Shown: positions 26,926 to 34,688 of the stretch, piece by piece | Layout of the letters: each line of letters begins with the position of its first letter | Position numbering within the stretch: the first letter of the stretch is position 1 | From: Oscillospiraceae bacterium | GTDB lineage: Bacteria; Bacillota; Clostridia; Saccharofermentanales; Saccharofermentanaceae | DNA: 64,000 nucleotides | Assembly: GCA_902788505.1 (NCBI GenBank) | Contig: CADAKH010000009.1 | Coordinates: 19,007 to 83,006 of the forward strand | Direction: 5' to 3' | Notes under the pieces: generated by a model | The model's database searches: none | Seen by the model: only the letters and a program-made list of their open reading frames with translations | What the model was told of the DNA's origin: nothing | Program-made: the position numbers and the translations under genes

Positions 26926-27108
26926 GTTGCGAATTATATATTAAGTCCCAAGAAAATTAACGGCAGGAGGGCATTTTAACCCGAAAGATTAAGAAAATCA
27001 AATGAATACCACATACAGATACGCTTGAAAATAAAGTCGAAATAAGTAAAAATTGGGCTTGTGTAAATATCTATAAAATATAGTTGCTGGATTTAGGGGG
27101 ATATTTTT

Positions 27109-28335
27109 ATGCAGCAGGTAACTAATCAGCAAAAACTAAAGCCGTGGATGGGTTTTGTCCTTTTCGCAGTCGTAATGATCGTATTCCGCTTCGCCGGTGC
27201 ACCTTTGCAGGTTATGTGGGGCTTGCCGGGACTTGTCGCAACAGAACTCGAATTCCTGGTTCTCGCAATTGTCTATGCGCTGGTATTCAGGATTCCTGTT
27301 AAGGAGATGTTCCCGATCAGGAAGTTCTCTGCCAGGGATTTCTTCGGTTCTGTCTGTCTCGGATTTGGCGGAGTTCTCTTCGGGCTTATAAGTGTTGCTT
27401 TGGTTGGCATTATCTATCCGAAGTCTCTTGAGGGCGGGGATGTACAGGCTATCCAGAGTTATATTGGAGGCGGTGTAGGATACCTGATAATGATCTTTGC
27501 TATGGCAATACTTCCCGCAGTATGCGAGGAAGCCATACACAGGGGCGCGATAATCGCAAACTTCAGAGCGATAAAGAAGGATTGGGTCATTGTACTGATA
27601 ATGGGTCTGTTCTTCGGCATTTTTCATCTCTCGACATTGAGATTTATCAACACGGCGATCATGGGCGCATGCCTTACTTATATTGTTGTAAAGAAGAATA
27701 ATCTGATCCTTTCAATGATCACGCATTTCCTTATCAACTTTGTATCTTCTACTATGAGTTTCTTGTCGACTTTTTCTATGAAACAGTCAGGCGCACTGCC
27801 GGAAAATGCTCCCGCTGTACAGATGACTGCCGCTACGATGAAAGCTGCGCTGGGATTATATCTTTGGATCGGCATAGCAGCACCGTTCCTTATCGTAATA
27901 GGACTAATGCTCCTGAATCCTGAATCACATAAGAAGATCAGATTCCTTTTTGCGGGGATCACAGCAGCAGTTATGTTTGCCGGCGGTATGGCCGTAAATA
28001 TAAGTAACACAAACGGCAGGCAGGTTGCCCAGTCAAACTTCAGTTATCAGGTTATGGCAGAAAATACTGAATCTTTGCCTGTCACATTCAACGTTGAAGA
28101 GGAAGGCTATTATACGGTCAGTGTGGTTGCCGTGAATGCCAAGGGTGAGTACTTTATCAGGATCGAAAAGGATGACGGCGAATTCATTTCGAGAGTTGAT
28201 TTTTCGCAGGGTGCCATCCTCACATCTTCGCAGCAGCTTGATCTTGAACCCGGATCTTATAATATCTTTATCATTAACGGCAATGGTTCAATAGGCGAGC
28301 ATCCGACCTTCTCGGTACAGGTCAACAGAAGCTGA
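27109..28335 (+). CDS. CPBP-family intramembrane glutamic protease
   Basis: 408 residues. Eight or so membrane segments contain the CPBP/Abi motifs: EEAIHRGAI (motif 1), FFGIFHLSTLRF (motif 2) and THFLINFVSS (motif 3), the Glu-Glu and His residues of Rce1-like proteases. A last membrane segment is followed by an extracellular beta-rich region of about 110 residues (FNVEEEGYYTVSVVAVNAKG), not typical of the family. AGGGGG precedes the ATG by 9 bases. Substrate unknown; possible roles are peptide modification or self-immunity. Confidence 0.9.
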   Translation: MQQVTNQQKLKPWMGFVLFAVVMIVFRFAGAPLQVMWGLPGLVATELEFLVLAIVYALVFRIPVKEMFPIRKFSARDFFGSVCLGFGGVLFGLISVALVGIIYPKSLEGGDVQAIQSYIGGGVGYLIMIFAMAILPAVCEEAIHRGAIIANFRAIKKDWVIVLIMGLFFGIFHLSTLRFINTAIMGACLTYIVVKKNNLILSMITHFLINFVSSTMSFLSTFSMKQSGALPENAPAVQMTAATMKAALGLYLWIGIAAPFLIVIGLMLLNPESHKKIRFLFAGITAAVMFAGGMAVNISNTNGRQVAQSNFSYQVMAENTESLPVTFNVEEEGYYTVSVVAVNAKGEYFIRIEKDDGEFISRVDFSQGAILTSSQQLDLEPGSYNIFIINGNGSIGEHPTFSVQVNRS

Positions 28336-28440
28336 TCTTACGTTTTAATTTGCAGTGCGCTGCAATCTGTTGACGGAATATATCCGATGCCTGATTTTGA
28401 CGAATAACGGAAGATACGGCAAGCATTAACTGAAATAAAA

Positions 28441-28493
28441 AACAAAGCCCCCTTTATTTTGGAGAGAAGGAGGGGGCTTTGTTATTTTCAGGA
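28441..28493. terminator. Strong terminator after the CPBP protease gene
   Basis: AACAAAGCCCCCT and AGGGGGCTTTGTT are perfect 13-base arms around a 17-base loop. A-rich bases precede and TATTTTC follows, so it could work in both directions. The rest of the 356-base gap up to 28599 shows nothing I can name. Confidence 0.85.
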
Positions 28494-28599
28494 AAGATAA
28501 CGCTCAGACTCGTTGAACGTATTCCCATAAAAAAGTCCATGAGAAGATCAGAAGATAAAAATCATTTGACCTTGTCACCGACTTCTAATATGATTTTAT

Positions 28600-28664
28600 C
28601 GACACTGTGTTGAAATTTCAATGAGCAGTTAATCTGTATGTGTTGCGAAATCGACACATATAAA
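28600..28664 (+). promoter_or_regulatory. Candidate TetR autoregulatory operator and -10 box
   Basis: Two related palindromes: CGACA-CTG-TGTTG (28600-28612), and TGTGTTG and CGACACA (28639-28658) with six bases between. TATAAA (28659-28664) abuts the second palindrome, so a bound dimer would block the promoter of the tetR gene that begins at 28692. Confidence 0.5.
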
Positions 28665-28691
28665 AAATCTGTTGATAAATCTGAGGCGATT

Positions 28692-29246
28692 ATGGCTGAT
28701 TCAAGAAGAACACAAATGACAAAGTCTCTTTTGCAGACTTCATTAATAGAGCTCATGCAGGAGAAGCCTTTTCATAAGATCACTATTAAGGAGATCTGCG
28801 ACAGGGCTGACCTTAACCGTACGACGTTTTATCTGCATTACACAGACCAGACAGAACTTTTAAATGACGTTATCACCCAATTGGAAAACGAACTGTCCCA
28901 GTATATCTATATGTCCGATGAAAACGGCATGGGTTACAAGATACAAAAATATCTGGAATACGTAAAGGGAAATGCGAAAGTATACCGTACGCTTATGAGA
29001 AGTGATGATGAGGGCGGTGCAAGAACGAGAATAATCACTGACATAATAAGAGATAACAAAGAGGACCTTCCTATGTTCGGCGATGTCAAAAAGAGCCGTT
29101 ATATCTACAAATTTATCATTGAAGGAATTGTGAGTGTTGTTCTCTACTGGATTGATAATGATTTTGATCTCAGTACTGAAACGGTTGCCGATCTTATTTT
29201 GAAAATAGTCTCATTCTCTCAGGAAAAATCGGAATCAATGGTTTAA
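28692..29246 (+). CDS. TetR/AcrR-family regulator
   Basis: 184 residues from ATG 28692 (GAGG 6 bases upstream; an upstream in-frame ATG at 28638 lies inside the operator region). The N-terminal HTH reads ITIKEICDRADLNRTTFYLHYTDQTELL. The C-terminal domain resembles the TetR_C_7-like group common in Clostridia (RTLMRSDDEGGARTRIITD). The ligand and targets are unknown; the next gene, 36 bases downstream, may be in the same unit. Probably autoregulated. Confidence 0.88.
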   Translation: MADSRRTQMTKSLLQTSLIELMQEKPFHKITIKEICDRADLNRTTFYLHYTDQTELLNDVITQLENELSQYIYMSDENGMGYKIQKYLEYVKGNAKVYRTLMRSDDEGGARTRIITDIIRDNKEDLPMFGDVKKSRYIYKFIIEGIVSVVLYWIDNDFDLSTETVADLILKIVSFSQEKSESMV

Positions 29247-29282
29247 TATAGTACAAAGATTAAGGGGGATAAGGATCAAATC

Positions 29283-30299
29283 ATGGCAAGAGGCAGTCAT
29301 CACGGAGGAGGATTTCATTCCGGCGGATTTCACAGTTCGGGCGGATTTCACAGTTCCGGAGGATTTCACAGTTCCGGCGGATATCACGGTTCGGGCGGAC
29401 ATTATTCAGGTGGTAGCTCCGGTGGCGGCTCCGGTGGCGGCGGAAGTCCTGAAGAATTCTTTGCCATGATCTTTTTACGCGGAATAACTTTTGTAATCGT
29501 ATTCCTTTTTTGGGGGTTTAGTGAGGACGGTCTCCCCGGCTATAACATATGGAATGTTCTGATCTTTGTTGCCTCTTTTGTGGTTTTGGCTTTTGCCATG
29601 AAAGATTCCTACAGATATGAAGCTCTTAAATATGCCAAGAACAACTGCATGTTAAAAGACAGTTCCATTTGGAAAAAATACAATTATATGGAACCGTCCG
29701 GAACAGTAAGTGACAACCGTACCTGGGCTTCGGTTAAAGGGAATTACTATAACATTGCTTTCTATGATAAAGAGTTCGGTGAGGAGAACTTTAAGAAAGT
29801 CCGTGAGACTATGAACAGGACGCCTAAGATCCTGTGGGTAGGAAAGAGCTTTTTCATTGCTCCGGTAATTATCAGTTTCCTTATAACTGTTATCTACTAT
29901 GAAGCAGTTATCCCGTTTTTCGAGAATGCGGTAATGACAGATGAAGCCTTTGCTTTTATCGATGCAGCGACATTTTATTTCACATCGGTATTTGCACTTC
30001 TGACTGCGATTGCCTGTCACGTTGTTTTCGGCATAAGAGACAGAATACTGCATGAGTGTGCATTAAGGATAATCGAAGATAATGTTGCTTCGGTCAAGCG
30101 TGAAGAGACTGAAGAATTCATCAAAGAGAAAACCATCAGCAAGTGGTATCACACTTATTGTCCCAACTGCGGTGCCAAAGCTTCTTCAGCATTAAAGACA
30201 TGTCCGTTTTGCGGTACTTCTTTGGAAGTTACATCTTTTGACGGTGCTTCTGCCGGCTCATTCCGCCGGATTAAGGAGAAGGCGGAATCCGACAGTTGA
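29283..30299 (+). CDS. Gly/His/Ser-repeat zinc-ribbon membrane protein
   Basis: 338 residues. Residues 4-56 are low complexity, with repeats of HSSGGF ending in a Gly/Ser stretch. Two membrane segments follow (FAMIFLRGITFVIVFLFWGF, IWNVLIFVASFVVLAFAM), a soluble stretch of about 80 residues, two more segments (SFFIAPVIISFLITVIYY, FYFTSVFALLTAIACHVVF) and a C-terminal zinc ribbon (CPNCGAKASSALKTCPFCGTS). The histidine-rich start could bind metal. Function unknown; such repeat-plus-ribbon membrane proteins are common in gut Clostridia. Follows the TetR gene on the same strand. Confidence 0.8.
   Translation: MARGSHHGGGFHSGGFHSSGGFHSSGGFHSSGGYHGSGGHYSGGSSGGGSGGGGSPEEFFAMIFLRGITFVIVFLFWGFSEDGLPGYNIWNVLIFVASFVVLAFAMKDSYRYEALKYAKNNCMLKDSSIWKKYNYMEPSGTVSDNRTWASVKGNYYNIAFYDKEFGEENFKKVRETMNRTPKILWVGKSFFIAPVIISFLITVIYYEAVIPFFENAVMTDEAFAFIDAATFYFTSVFALLTAIACHVVFGIRDRILHECALRIIEDNVASVKREETEEFIKEKTISKWYHTYCPNCGAKASSALKTCPFCGTSLEVTSFDGASAGSFRRIKEKAESDS
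29308..29402 (+). repeat. Tandem 18-base coding repeat (HSSGGF)
   Basis: GGATTTCACAGTTCCGGC-type units of 18 bases recur about four to five times with few differences, encoding the HSSGGF repeats. Such tandem repeats change length by slippage without breaking the frame. Confidence 0.8.
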
Positions 30300-30332
30300 T
30301 CTTCTTGCTGCAAAATGGGCTTGTACCTGTTT

Positions 30333-30434
30333 TGTATCTGTTTTGCTCGATTTAGATACAATACACAGCACAAAAGCCTTTGTGTGCTCATTTTTGTATC
30401 TGAAGTCCCTTCAATTGAGCACAAAACAGATACA
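30333..30434. repeat. Nested inverted-repeat element between convergent genes
   Basis: TGTATCTGTTTTGCTC (30333-30348) pairs with GAGCACAAAACAGATACA (30417-30434) apart from a two-base bulge. Inside, AGATACAA (30354-30361) pairs with TTGTATCT (30394-30401), and inside that AGCACAAA pairs with TTTGTGTGCT. Two words (GTATCTG and GAGCACAAA) build all three levels. It lies between the zinc-ribbon gene and a leftward membrane-protein gene. Confidence 0.65.
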
Positions 30435-30534
30435 GTGAATAATCACACTTTAAAACTGTAATTATGTCTGCCTCCGGAAAACAGAAACTGCCTCACATAA
30501 TGAGACAGTTCCAGTTTTAAAGAGAGTGAAAGGA

Positions 30535-31017
30535 TCAGGTGTTCTTCTTTCGTTTAAGTGATAAAAGGAGGCAGCTGATCACAGGTGCTGCAAACATTGC
30601 AAGATAAACGAGTGTGATCCATGGCTGATAATCGATGTAGAATTCCTTGAATGTAAGGCTCCACGGATGCGGTACCAATACCCATCCGACAAGGTCAATA
30701 ACGATGCTGATTCCTGACCACAAAGCGCCTGTTACCATTGCTTTTTTCAGTGTGGGTTCTTTAACTTTTCTCAAGTAGAGCAGACCGAATACCGTAAACA
30801 GAATGATGTTATATAAAGGATGCCAGGGCTTTGTCATCTCATATCCCTGACCAAGGCCCGGACCTTCCGCCATCGAACTCATGTGCAGTACCAGAATGTT
30901 GAAGATCGTATGTGCGATACCTACGGAAGTAACTACAACGTAACTGATCCAATACCATATAAGAGACATTACGATATCTTTGCCGGAACCGAATTCTCTT
31001 AACGTCTTTTTGCTCAT
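30535..31017 (-). CDS. Small four-TM membrane protein of unknown function
   Basis: 160 residues with four hydrophobic segments (IVMSLIWYWISYVVVTSVGI, LYNIILFTVFGLLYL, MVTGALWSGISIVIDLVGWV, TLVYLAMFAAPVISCLLLSL). A conserved-looking Pro/Trp-rich loop (TKPWHPLYN, VPHPWSLTFKEFYIDYQPW) lies between the membrane parts. AAGGAG is 7 bases before the ATG. I do not recognise the family. It diverges from the flavoprotein gene. Confidence 0.75.
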   Translation of the reverse strand: MSKKTLREFGSGKDIVMSLIWYWISYVVVTSVGIAHTIFNILVLHMSSMAEGPGLGQGYEMTKPWHPLYNIILFTVFGLLYLRKVKEPTLKKAMVTGALWSGISIVIDLVGWVLVPHPWSLTFKEFYIDYQPWITLVYLAMFAAPVISCLLLSLKRKKNT

Positions 31018-31211
31018 AACTTTTCTCCTTGTGTGAACTGATTGTTTGTTATGACCAGATTCTAATAAAGCGCTGTCTTAAAACCTTTGTATAAGCCTTA
31101 TATGTTTCTTAAATAACTCTTAAGTCTGTAACGTCAAATTAGCGGTATACTTAAACAAATCTGACGGGTTTCCGAAAAGAACTGCCGGAAGCATTAAAGG
31201 GGGGAAATCAA

Positions 31212-31757
31212 ATGAAGGCACTTATTATTAACTGCAGTCCTGTAAGAACAGGTGCAACAGCCGAAATAGTAAATATAGTAAACACAGAACTACAGTCGCG
31301 ATACGATACCGAATGCATCTGTATCGATGACTATAAGTTTGATTTCTGCAGAGGATGCAGAGCATGCCATAAGACTGCAAGTTGCGTAATGAGTGATGCT
31401 CAGATAATAAGAGACATAATGAGTGAATTTGATAACGCCGACATCATCGTATCGGTTGCGCCTTCATATTGGGCAGATATTCCCGGACAGTTCAAATCCT
31501 TTATCGACAGAGTTACTCCGTGGTGCAATACACACGAACCTCATGCAACTATCAGGCCAGGGAAGAAGGGTTATGCTATTGCTCTCCGTACCGGACCTAA
31601 TATGCCCGAGTGTGAGAGACTGATCGGCAGTATAGAGCACTTCTACGGTCATCTTGAAATAGAATGTGCCGGCCATCTCGGTCTGACATCTGTCGAGTAC
31701 AAAGAAAATGTTGAACCCAGAAAACAGGAGATAGTAAGTTTTTGCAAAAACATGTAA
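31212..31757 (+). CDS. NAD(P)H-dependent FMN reductase-like flavoprotein
   Basis: 181 residues with a flavodoxin-like fold: INCSPVRTGATAEIV is the FMN phosphate loop, APSYWADIPGQFKSFIDRV the second flavin-contact region. Two cysteines in CRGCRACHKTASC recall iron-sulfur flavoproteins, but the spacing is not a standard 4Fe-4S ligand set. It probably reduces quinones, nitro compounds or metals. AAAGGGGGG precedes the ATG. Confidence 0.85.
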   Translation: MKALIINCSPVRTGATAEIVNIVNTELQSRYDTECICIDDYKFDFCRGCRACHKTASCVMSDAQIIRDIMSEFDNADIIVSVAPSYWADIPGQFKSFIDRVTPWCNTHEPHATIRPGKKGYAIALRTGPNMPECERLIGSIEHFYGHLEIECAGHLGLTSVEYKENVEPRKQEIVSFCKNM

Positions 31758-31779
31758 ACATGGAAAACGACTGAATTGA

Positions 31780-31890
31780 AAGCCTTCGGTTTACCTTCAG
31801 CCGAAGATCGACATCATGACCGAAAAGCTCAAGGACGCTGAGGCCTTGGACTATTTGAGAAGGGCAGGACGGATACTTTATCCTATTTGA
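31780..31890 (+). pseudogene. Possible remnant of a gene 3' end
   Basis: Just after the flavoprotein stop, a frame with neighbour-like codon use stays open from 31780 to a TGA at 31888. It ends MTEKLKDAEALDYLRRAG followed by RILYPI. It has no ribosome binding site at its only ATG (31816). It may be the tail of a decayed gene. The evidence is thin, because 37 open codons can occur by chance. Confidence 0.2.
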
Positions 31891-31910
31891 ATAATCATGA
31901 TAAGACAAGA

Positions 31911-31938
31911 AAACGGCCGGACTTTCATCCGGCCGTTT
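31911..31938. terminator. Bidirectional terminator at the 3' side of ssrA
   Basis: AAACGGCCGG (31911-31920) and CCGGCCGTTT (31929-31938) are perfect 10-base arms around ACTTTCAT. On the minus strand TTTTCTTGTCTT follows, 39 bases after the tmRNA 3' end; on the plus strand ATTGTT follows. It most likely ends ssrA transcription. Confidence 0.85.
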
Positions 31939-31976
31939 ATTGTTGGGGCACATCTATACCTTTGCCCACCTGTTAA

Positions 31977-32357
31977 TGGTGGAGATGAGGAGAATCGAAC
32001 TCCTGTCCGAAACCTCTTCCTCCGGGACAATCTCCGGGTGCAGTCAGTATTTGAATTATTCCAATTCCCGCGTCATCTGCTGACAGATTGCGGTTCCTGT
32101 AGCTTCATGAAATATTAAAGTCGCAGATCGGCGCAAAGCTTAGCCGGGAGGACTGCCTGCTTAACCTCTCTCAGGCGAGGTCTTCGGTGTACGTACACCC
32201 GGGTGAGAAGATACATCCGGGGACGGTAGCCTTAGGCTGCTACGAGCTCTGTGTCGTTTGCAATTACTTGCAGTTTCCCGTTTTTTAAGGAGGCACAACG
32301 AGAATCCTCCACCCGCTTTCCCGACCTCAGAAGCCCCGTCGAAACCGGTACATCCCC
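31977..32357 (-). ncRNA. ssrA: Transfer-messenger RNA (tmRNA)
   Basis: The 3' end carries an encoded CCA in CTCATCTCCACCA and the T-arm GGTTCGATTCTCC; the 5' end GGGGATG pairs with CATCTCC, and GGTTTCGACGGGG is the conserved start of the family. The tag frame at 32261-32232 encodes ANDTELVAA then TAA, preceded by AGTAATT; with the charged alanine the tag would be A-ANDTELVAA. The VAA end is recognised by ClpXP-type proteases. It rescues stalled ribosomes with SmpB. The 381-base length is normal. Confidence 0.96.
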
Positions 32358-32370
32358 AGATCTGAAAGAA

Positions 32371-32405
32371 ATTGCTCCGGTCACGACACAAGTGACCGAA
32401 GCAAT
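32371..32405 (-). promoter_or_regulatory. Hairpin in the ssrA 5' precursor
   Basis: ATTGCTCCGGTCAC (32371-32384) and GTGACCGAAGCAAT (32392-32405) are 14-base arms with one G-U/A-C position. The hairpin lies between the promoter and the mature 5' end at 32357, so it would be removed by RNase P. It may protect or time processing. Confidence 0.5.
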
Positions 32406-32418
32406 ATAGCTTAGCGTG

Positions 32419-32446
32419 ATTATACAATCTCTTTTAAGAAATTCAA
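32419..32446 (-). promoter_or_regulatory. ssrA promoter (TTGAAT-16-TATAAT)
   Basis: On the minus strand TTGAAT (32446-32441), 16 bases and a perfect TATAAT (32424-32419). The start of transcription would be near 32412, about 55 bases before the mature tmRNA. The -35 overlaps the end of the upstream zinc-ribbon gene. Confidence 0.75.
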
Positions 32447-33018
32447 GTCTCGTCGTCGAAGTTAAGATCCTTGGTAACATCGTACGGTTCGAAACTCTGG
32501 CTGATGATGTCCTGTGTTTCCTTGAGCTCTTTTGCATCAGCTTCATCATCGGAAATATAAGGTTCGGGTTCTTCGGTCTTCTCCGCATAACCTGTGTTGT
32601 AAGGATCCAGTCCGTCGTACTTTTTGTAAGGATTATTGATTACTTCAAGACCGCAGTAATAGCACTTTGAAGTGAAGAGCTTGTTCTCCATTTTCTGAAG
32701 GCCCTTTCCGCAATTGGGACATGTGGTTACATTCCTGTAGTCTTTTCTGGTTTTAAGGAGAGAGGCATCAGTCAATGCTTTATCAAATTCTTCATTGGTT
32801 GCACCTTTTTCTTTGAGCAGGAGCCAAAAAGCATGAAGGATGCATGACTGCTTTTCAACCATGCGCTTGAGTTCTTCGACTTCTTTAAGAGACTGATATT
32901 CGTTTTTGATCTCAGTTTCCTTCGGATCGCCCTTTAAGCTGTTGAGAAGCTGGTCGGCTTCACCGGCACTTCTAAGCTTAGCCATGTCTTTCATTATCAT
33001 GGGATCGATGTCTTGCAT
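32443..33018 (-). CDS. Zinc-ribbon protein of unknown function
   Basis: 191 residues from ATG 33018, chosen because AGGAGG lies 8 bases upstream. A helical N-terminal half (MKDMAKLRSAGEADQLLNSL, EVEELKRMVEKQSCILHAFW) is followed by a zinc ribbon CPNCGKGLQ...KCYYCG near residues 105-125 and an acidic tail. It could be a small nucleic-acid or protein adaptor. I do not recognise a named family. Cotranscription with the upstream amidase gene is possible (85-base gap). Confidence 0.75.
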   Translation of the reverse strand: MQDIDPMIMKDMAKLRSAGEADQLLNSLKGDPKETEIKNEYQSLKEVEELKRMVEKQSCILHAFWLLLKEKGATNEEFDKALTDASLLKTRKDYRNVTTCPNCGKGLQKMENKLFTSKCYYCGLEVINNPYKKYDGLDPYNTGYAEKTEEPEPYISDDEADAKELKETQDIISQSFEPYDVTKDLNFDDET

Positions 33019-33103
33019 TACAATTACCTCCTCGAAAAATAATGTTTGCTTCAATAACCCTAATATATCAAACTTTTTGTATTTTCTATTGAGTAATGGA
33101 AAA

Positions 33104-34153
33104 TTATTCTCCAAGAAATTCTGAAACCGCTACGGCGACTTTATAAGGAGTATCTTTCTGATTTAAAAGTGCATCGTCATCACTGTTGGAAAGATAGCCG
33201 ACTACAAGCTGATATGACTTTACGGAATCAGCGTGATTAAGACCTGTATACATGTTGGACTGAACGACACCCAATGATTCAGAGCCGATGGCTTCTGCAA
33301 CAGTTTCAGCCAGATCTTCTCCGTCTGAATCGATGCTGGAAGAGTATTCTCCGGTGGAAGGAACATAGACTTTGACACCGCTGATATCACTGTCAGGTGC
33401 GCTGTCTGCATGGATCCTGATGAAGTAATCCGCATCGTTATCGACTGCGATCTGTGCTCTTTCGATGTTGGAGATATTAACGTCGTTTTCCGTTCTTGTA
33501 AGGATGACTTCGGCACCGCATCCTTCAAGATAGGACTTGAGTACCATTGCATACTCTAATGTGAGCTCGTATTCTTTCGCGCCGCTGTTAACGCCTACGG
33601 CACCTGAAGATGCACGTTCCTTTTCGGCAGATGTGCCGGGAATGGCTTCCTCAAGTTCAGTGTCAGGTTCCATCTGATGACCGGGATCGATAACGATCAC
33701 AAGACCTGAAAGATCCGGATGGTCATCTGCAAGCGGAACTGGTGTGGGAGTGGGTGTTGCCGGAGGAGGCGTGGGAGTGTCGGTAGGGAAGTGCTTAACA
33801 TCAGAACCTTCGATAATGCTTCCTTCAGCATCTGTGACGGTCGTTTCTTCCGGCATTCCGAGCATCTCATTAAACTTGTTGTCGAGTTTCTGCTTATTGA
33901 AAACATATATGAAATAGCACATGCCAACTATGACCAATGCTATAAGGAAACCGAGAATAATACTCAGGGATGCGTTTTTGGGTCCGGAAGGCTTTTTCTC
34001 TTCCACATAATATTTCTTTATATAGTCTGATATAAAAGCTTCTCTTTTCGCGGGGGGCATAGCCTGAAGACGCTTATAGAGAAGCTTCTTTTTGTCTTCG
34101 GGAAGCTTAGAGATAAGTTGCTTGAACTTGGAAATATCGTCTTGCTGCGGCAT
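33104..34153 (-). CDS. Membrane-anchored amidase_3 homologue (N-acetylmuramoyl-L-alanine amidase-like)
   Basis: 349 residues from ATG 34153 (GGAGG 5 bases upstream). A cytosolic helical head, one membrane segment (ASLSIILGFLIALVIVGMCYF), a Thr/Pro linker, then an amidase_3 domain. The first zinc motif VIDPGHQ, the glutamate in GAKEYELTL and RIHAD are present. The fourth motif, normally LVEVGFLSN, reads LVVGYLSN, so the general-base glutamate seems to be missing. It may bind peptidoglycan without cleaving it, or use another residue. The cytosolic head suggests coupling to a cell-wall or sporulation complex. Confidence 0.85.
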   Translation of the reverse strand: MPQQDDISKFKQLISKLPEDKKKLLYKRLQAMPPAKREAFISDYIKKYYVEEKKPSGPKNASLSIILGFLIALVIVGMCYFIYVFNKQKLDNKFNEMLGMPEETTVTDAEGSIIEGSDVKHFPTDTPTPPPATPTPTPVPLADDHPDLSGLVIVIDPGHQMEPDTELEEAIPGTSAEKERASSGAVGVNSGAKEYELTLEYAMVLKSYLEGCGAEVILTRTENDVNISNIERAQIAVDNDADYFIRIHADSAPDSDISGVKVYVPSTGEYSSSIDSDGEDLAETVAEAIGSESLGVVQSNMYTGLNHADSVKSYQLVVGYLSNSDDDALLNQKDTPYKVAVAVSEFLGE

Positions 34154-34250
34154 AAGTTCCTCCGTACCTGATAATATCATTCTTTATTAAATGAACAAAA
34201 TAAAGTTTTAGGCCTTTTCGGGAGCCAACAGAATTACTCTAAATTTAGTA

Positions 34251-34329
34251 TTGAACAATAAACAGTAGTGTGCTATAAATGATAGTGACGGCGGGGCGCT
34301 ATGGAATAGGGGGCGCCCCAAAGCCCGTC
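34251..34329 (+). promoter_or_regulatory. padR promoter with a GC-rich palindrome at the transcript start
   Basis: TTGAAC (34251-34256), 17 bases, TATAAA (34274-34279): start expected near 34286. From 34287 the DNA reads GACGGCGGGGCGC and, after a spacer, GGCGCCCC then CCCGTC (to 34329), an inverted repeat around a 12-base loop. It is a candidate PadR operator or a 5' stem that hides the ribosome binding site at 34341. Confidence 0.6.
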
Positions 34330-34355
34330 AAATCGGAATGAAAGGGGTATTGCCA

Positions 34356-34688
34356 ATGAATAGCCAGATCAAGAAGGGCATTCTCGATTTGTGCGTGCTG
34401 GCTCTGCTCGAGAAAGGTGACAGTTACGGTTACGATCTCGCAGGCAGCCTTGCGCGCAAAGTCGAAGTAGCAGACGGCACTGTGTATCCGATACTGCGTA
34501 AGCTTGCTTCTGAAGGCGTGGTATCAACTTACCTGCAGGAATCTCAGAACGGGCCGCCGCGCAAGTACTATCACCTCACGGATGCAGGGCGCAAAAAACT
34601 TAACAGCGACCGTGAAGAGTGGATTAAGTTCTGCGGGGAAGTAAATGGAATACTTAAGCAGGAGACTGGAGGAAAAGCCGATGAATAA
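34356..34688 (+). CDS. PadR-family transcriptional regulator
   Basis: 110 residues from ATG 34356 (AGGGG 10 bases upstream; the ATG at 34338 has none). The winged helix is complete: IKKGILDLCVLALLEKGDSY, VADGTVYPILRKLASEGVVS, NGPPRKYYHLTDAGRK. PadR proteins in Firmicutes usually repress the HAAS-domain gene pair they sit next to, and respond to envelope stress or drugs. Overlaps the next gene by 8 bases. Confidence 0.93.
   Translation: MNSQIKKGILDLCVLALLEKGDSYGYDLAGSLARKVEVADGTVYPILRKLASEGVVSTYLQESQNGPPRKYYHLTDAGRKKLNSDREEWIKFCGEVNGILKQETGGKADE

Noticed and set aside
27136..27627. 163-codon frame antisense to the CPBP protease gene
   Set aside because: It is a shadow of a strong membrane-protein gene; the composition mirrors the opposite strand.
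28336..28440. Possible extension or small gene after the CPBP gene
   Set aside because: No start codon with a ribosome binding site and no coding-like frame.
29308..29402. Tandem repeats as a possible CRISPR array
   Set aside because: Units are contiguous 18-base coding repeats without spacers.
32232..32588. Open frame on the minus strand across the tmRNA
   Set aside because: Its 3' end is the tmRNA tag frame and the rest is non-coding tmRNA and promoter; it has no ribosome binding site.
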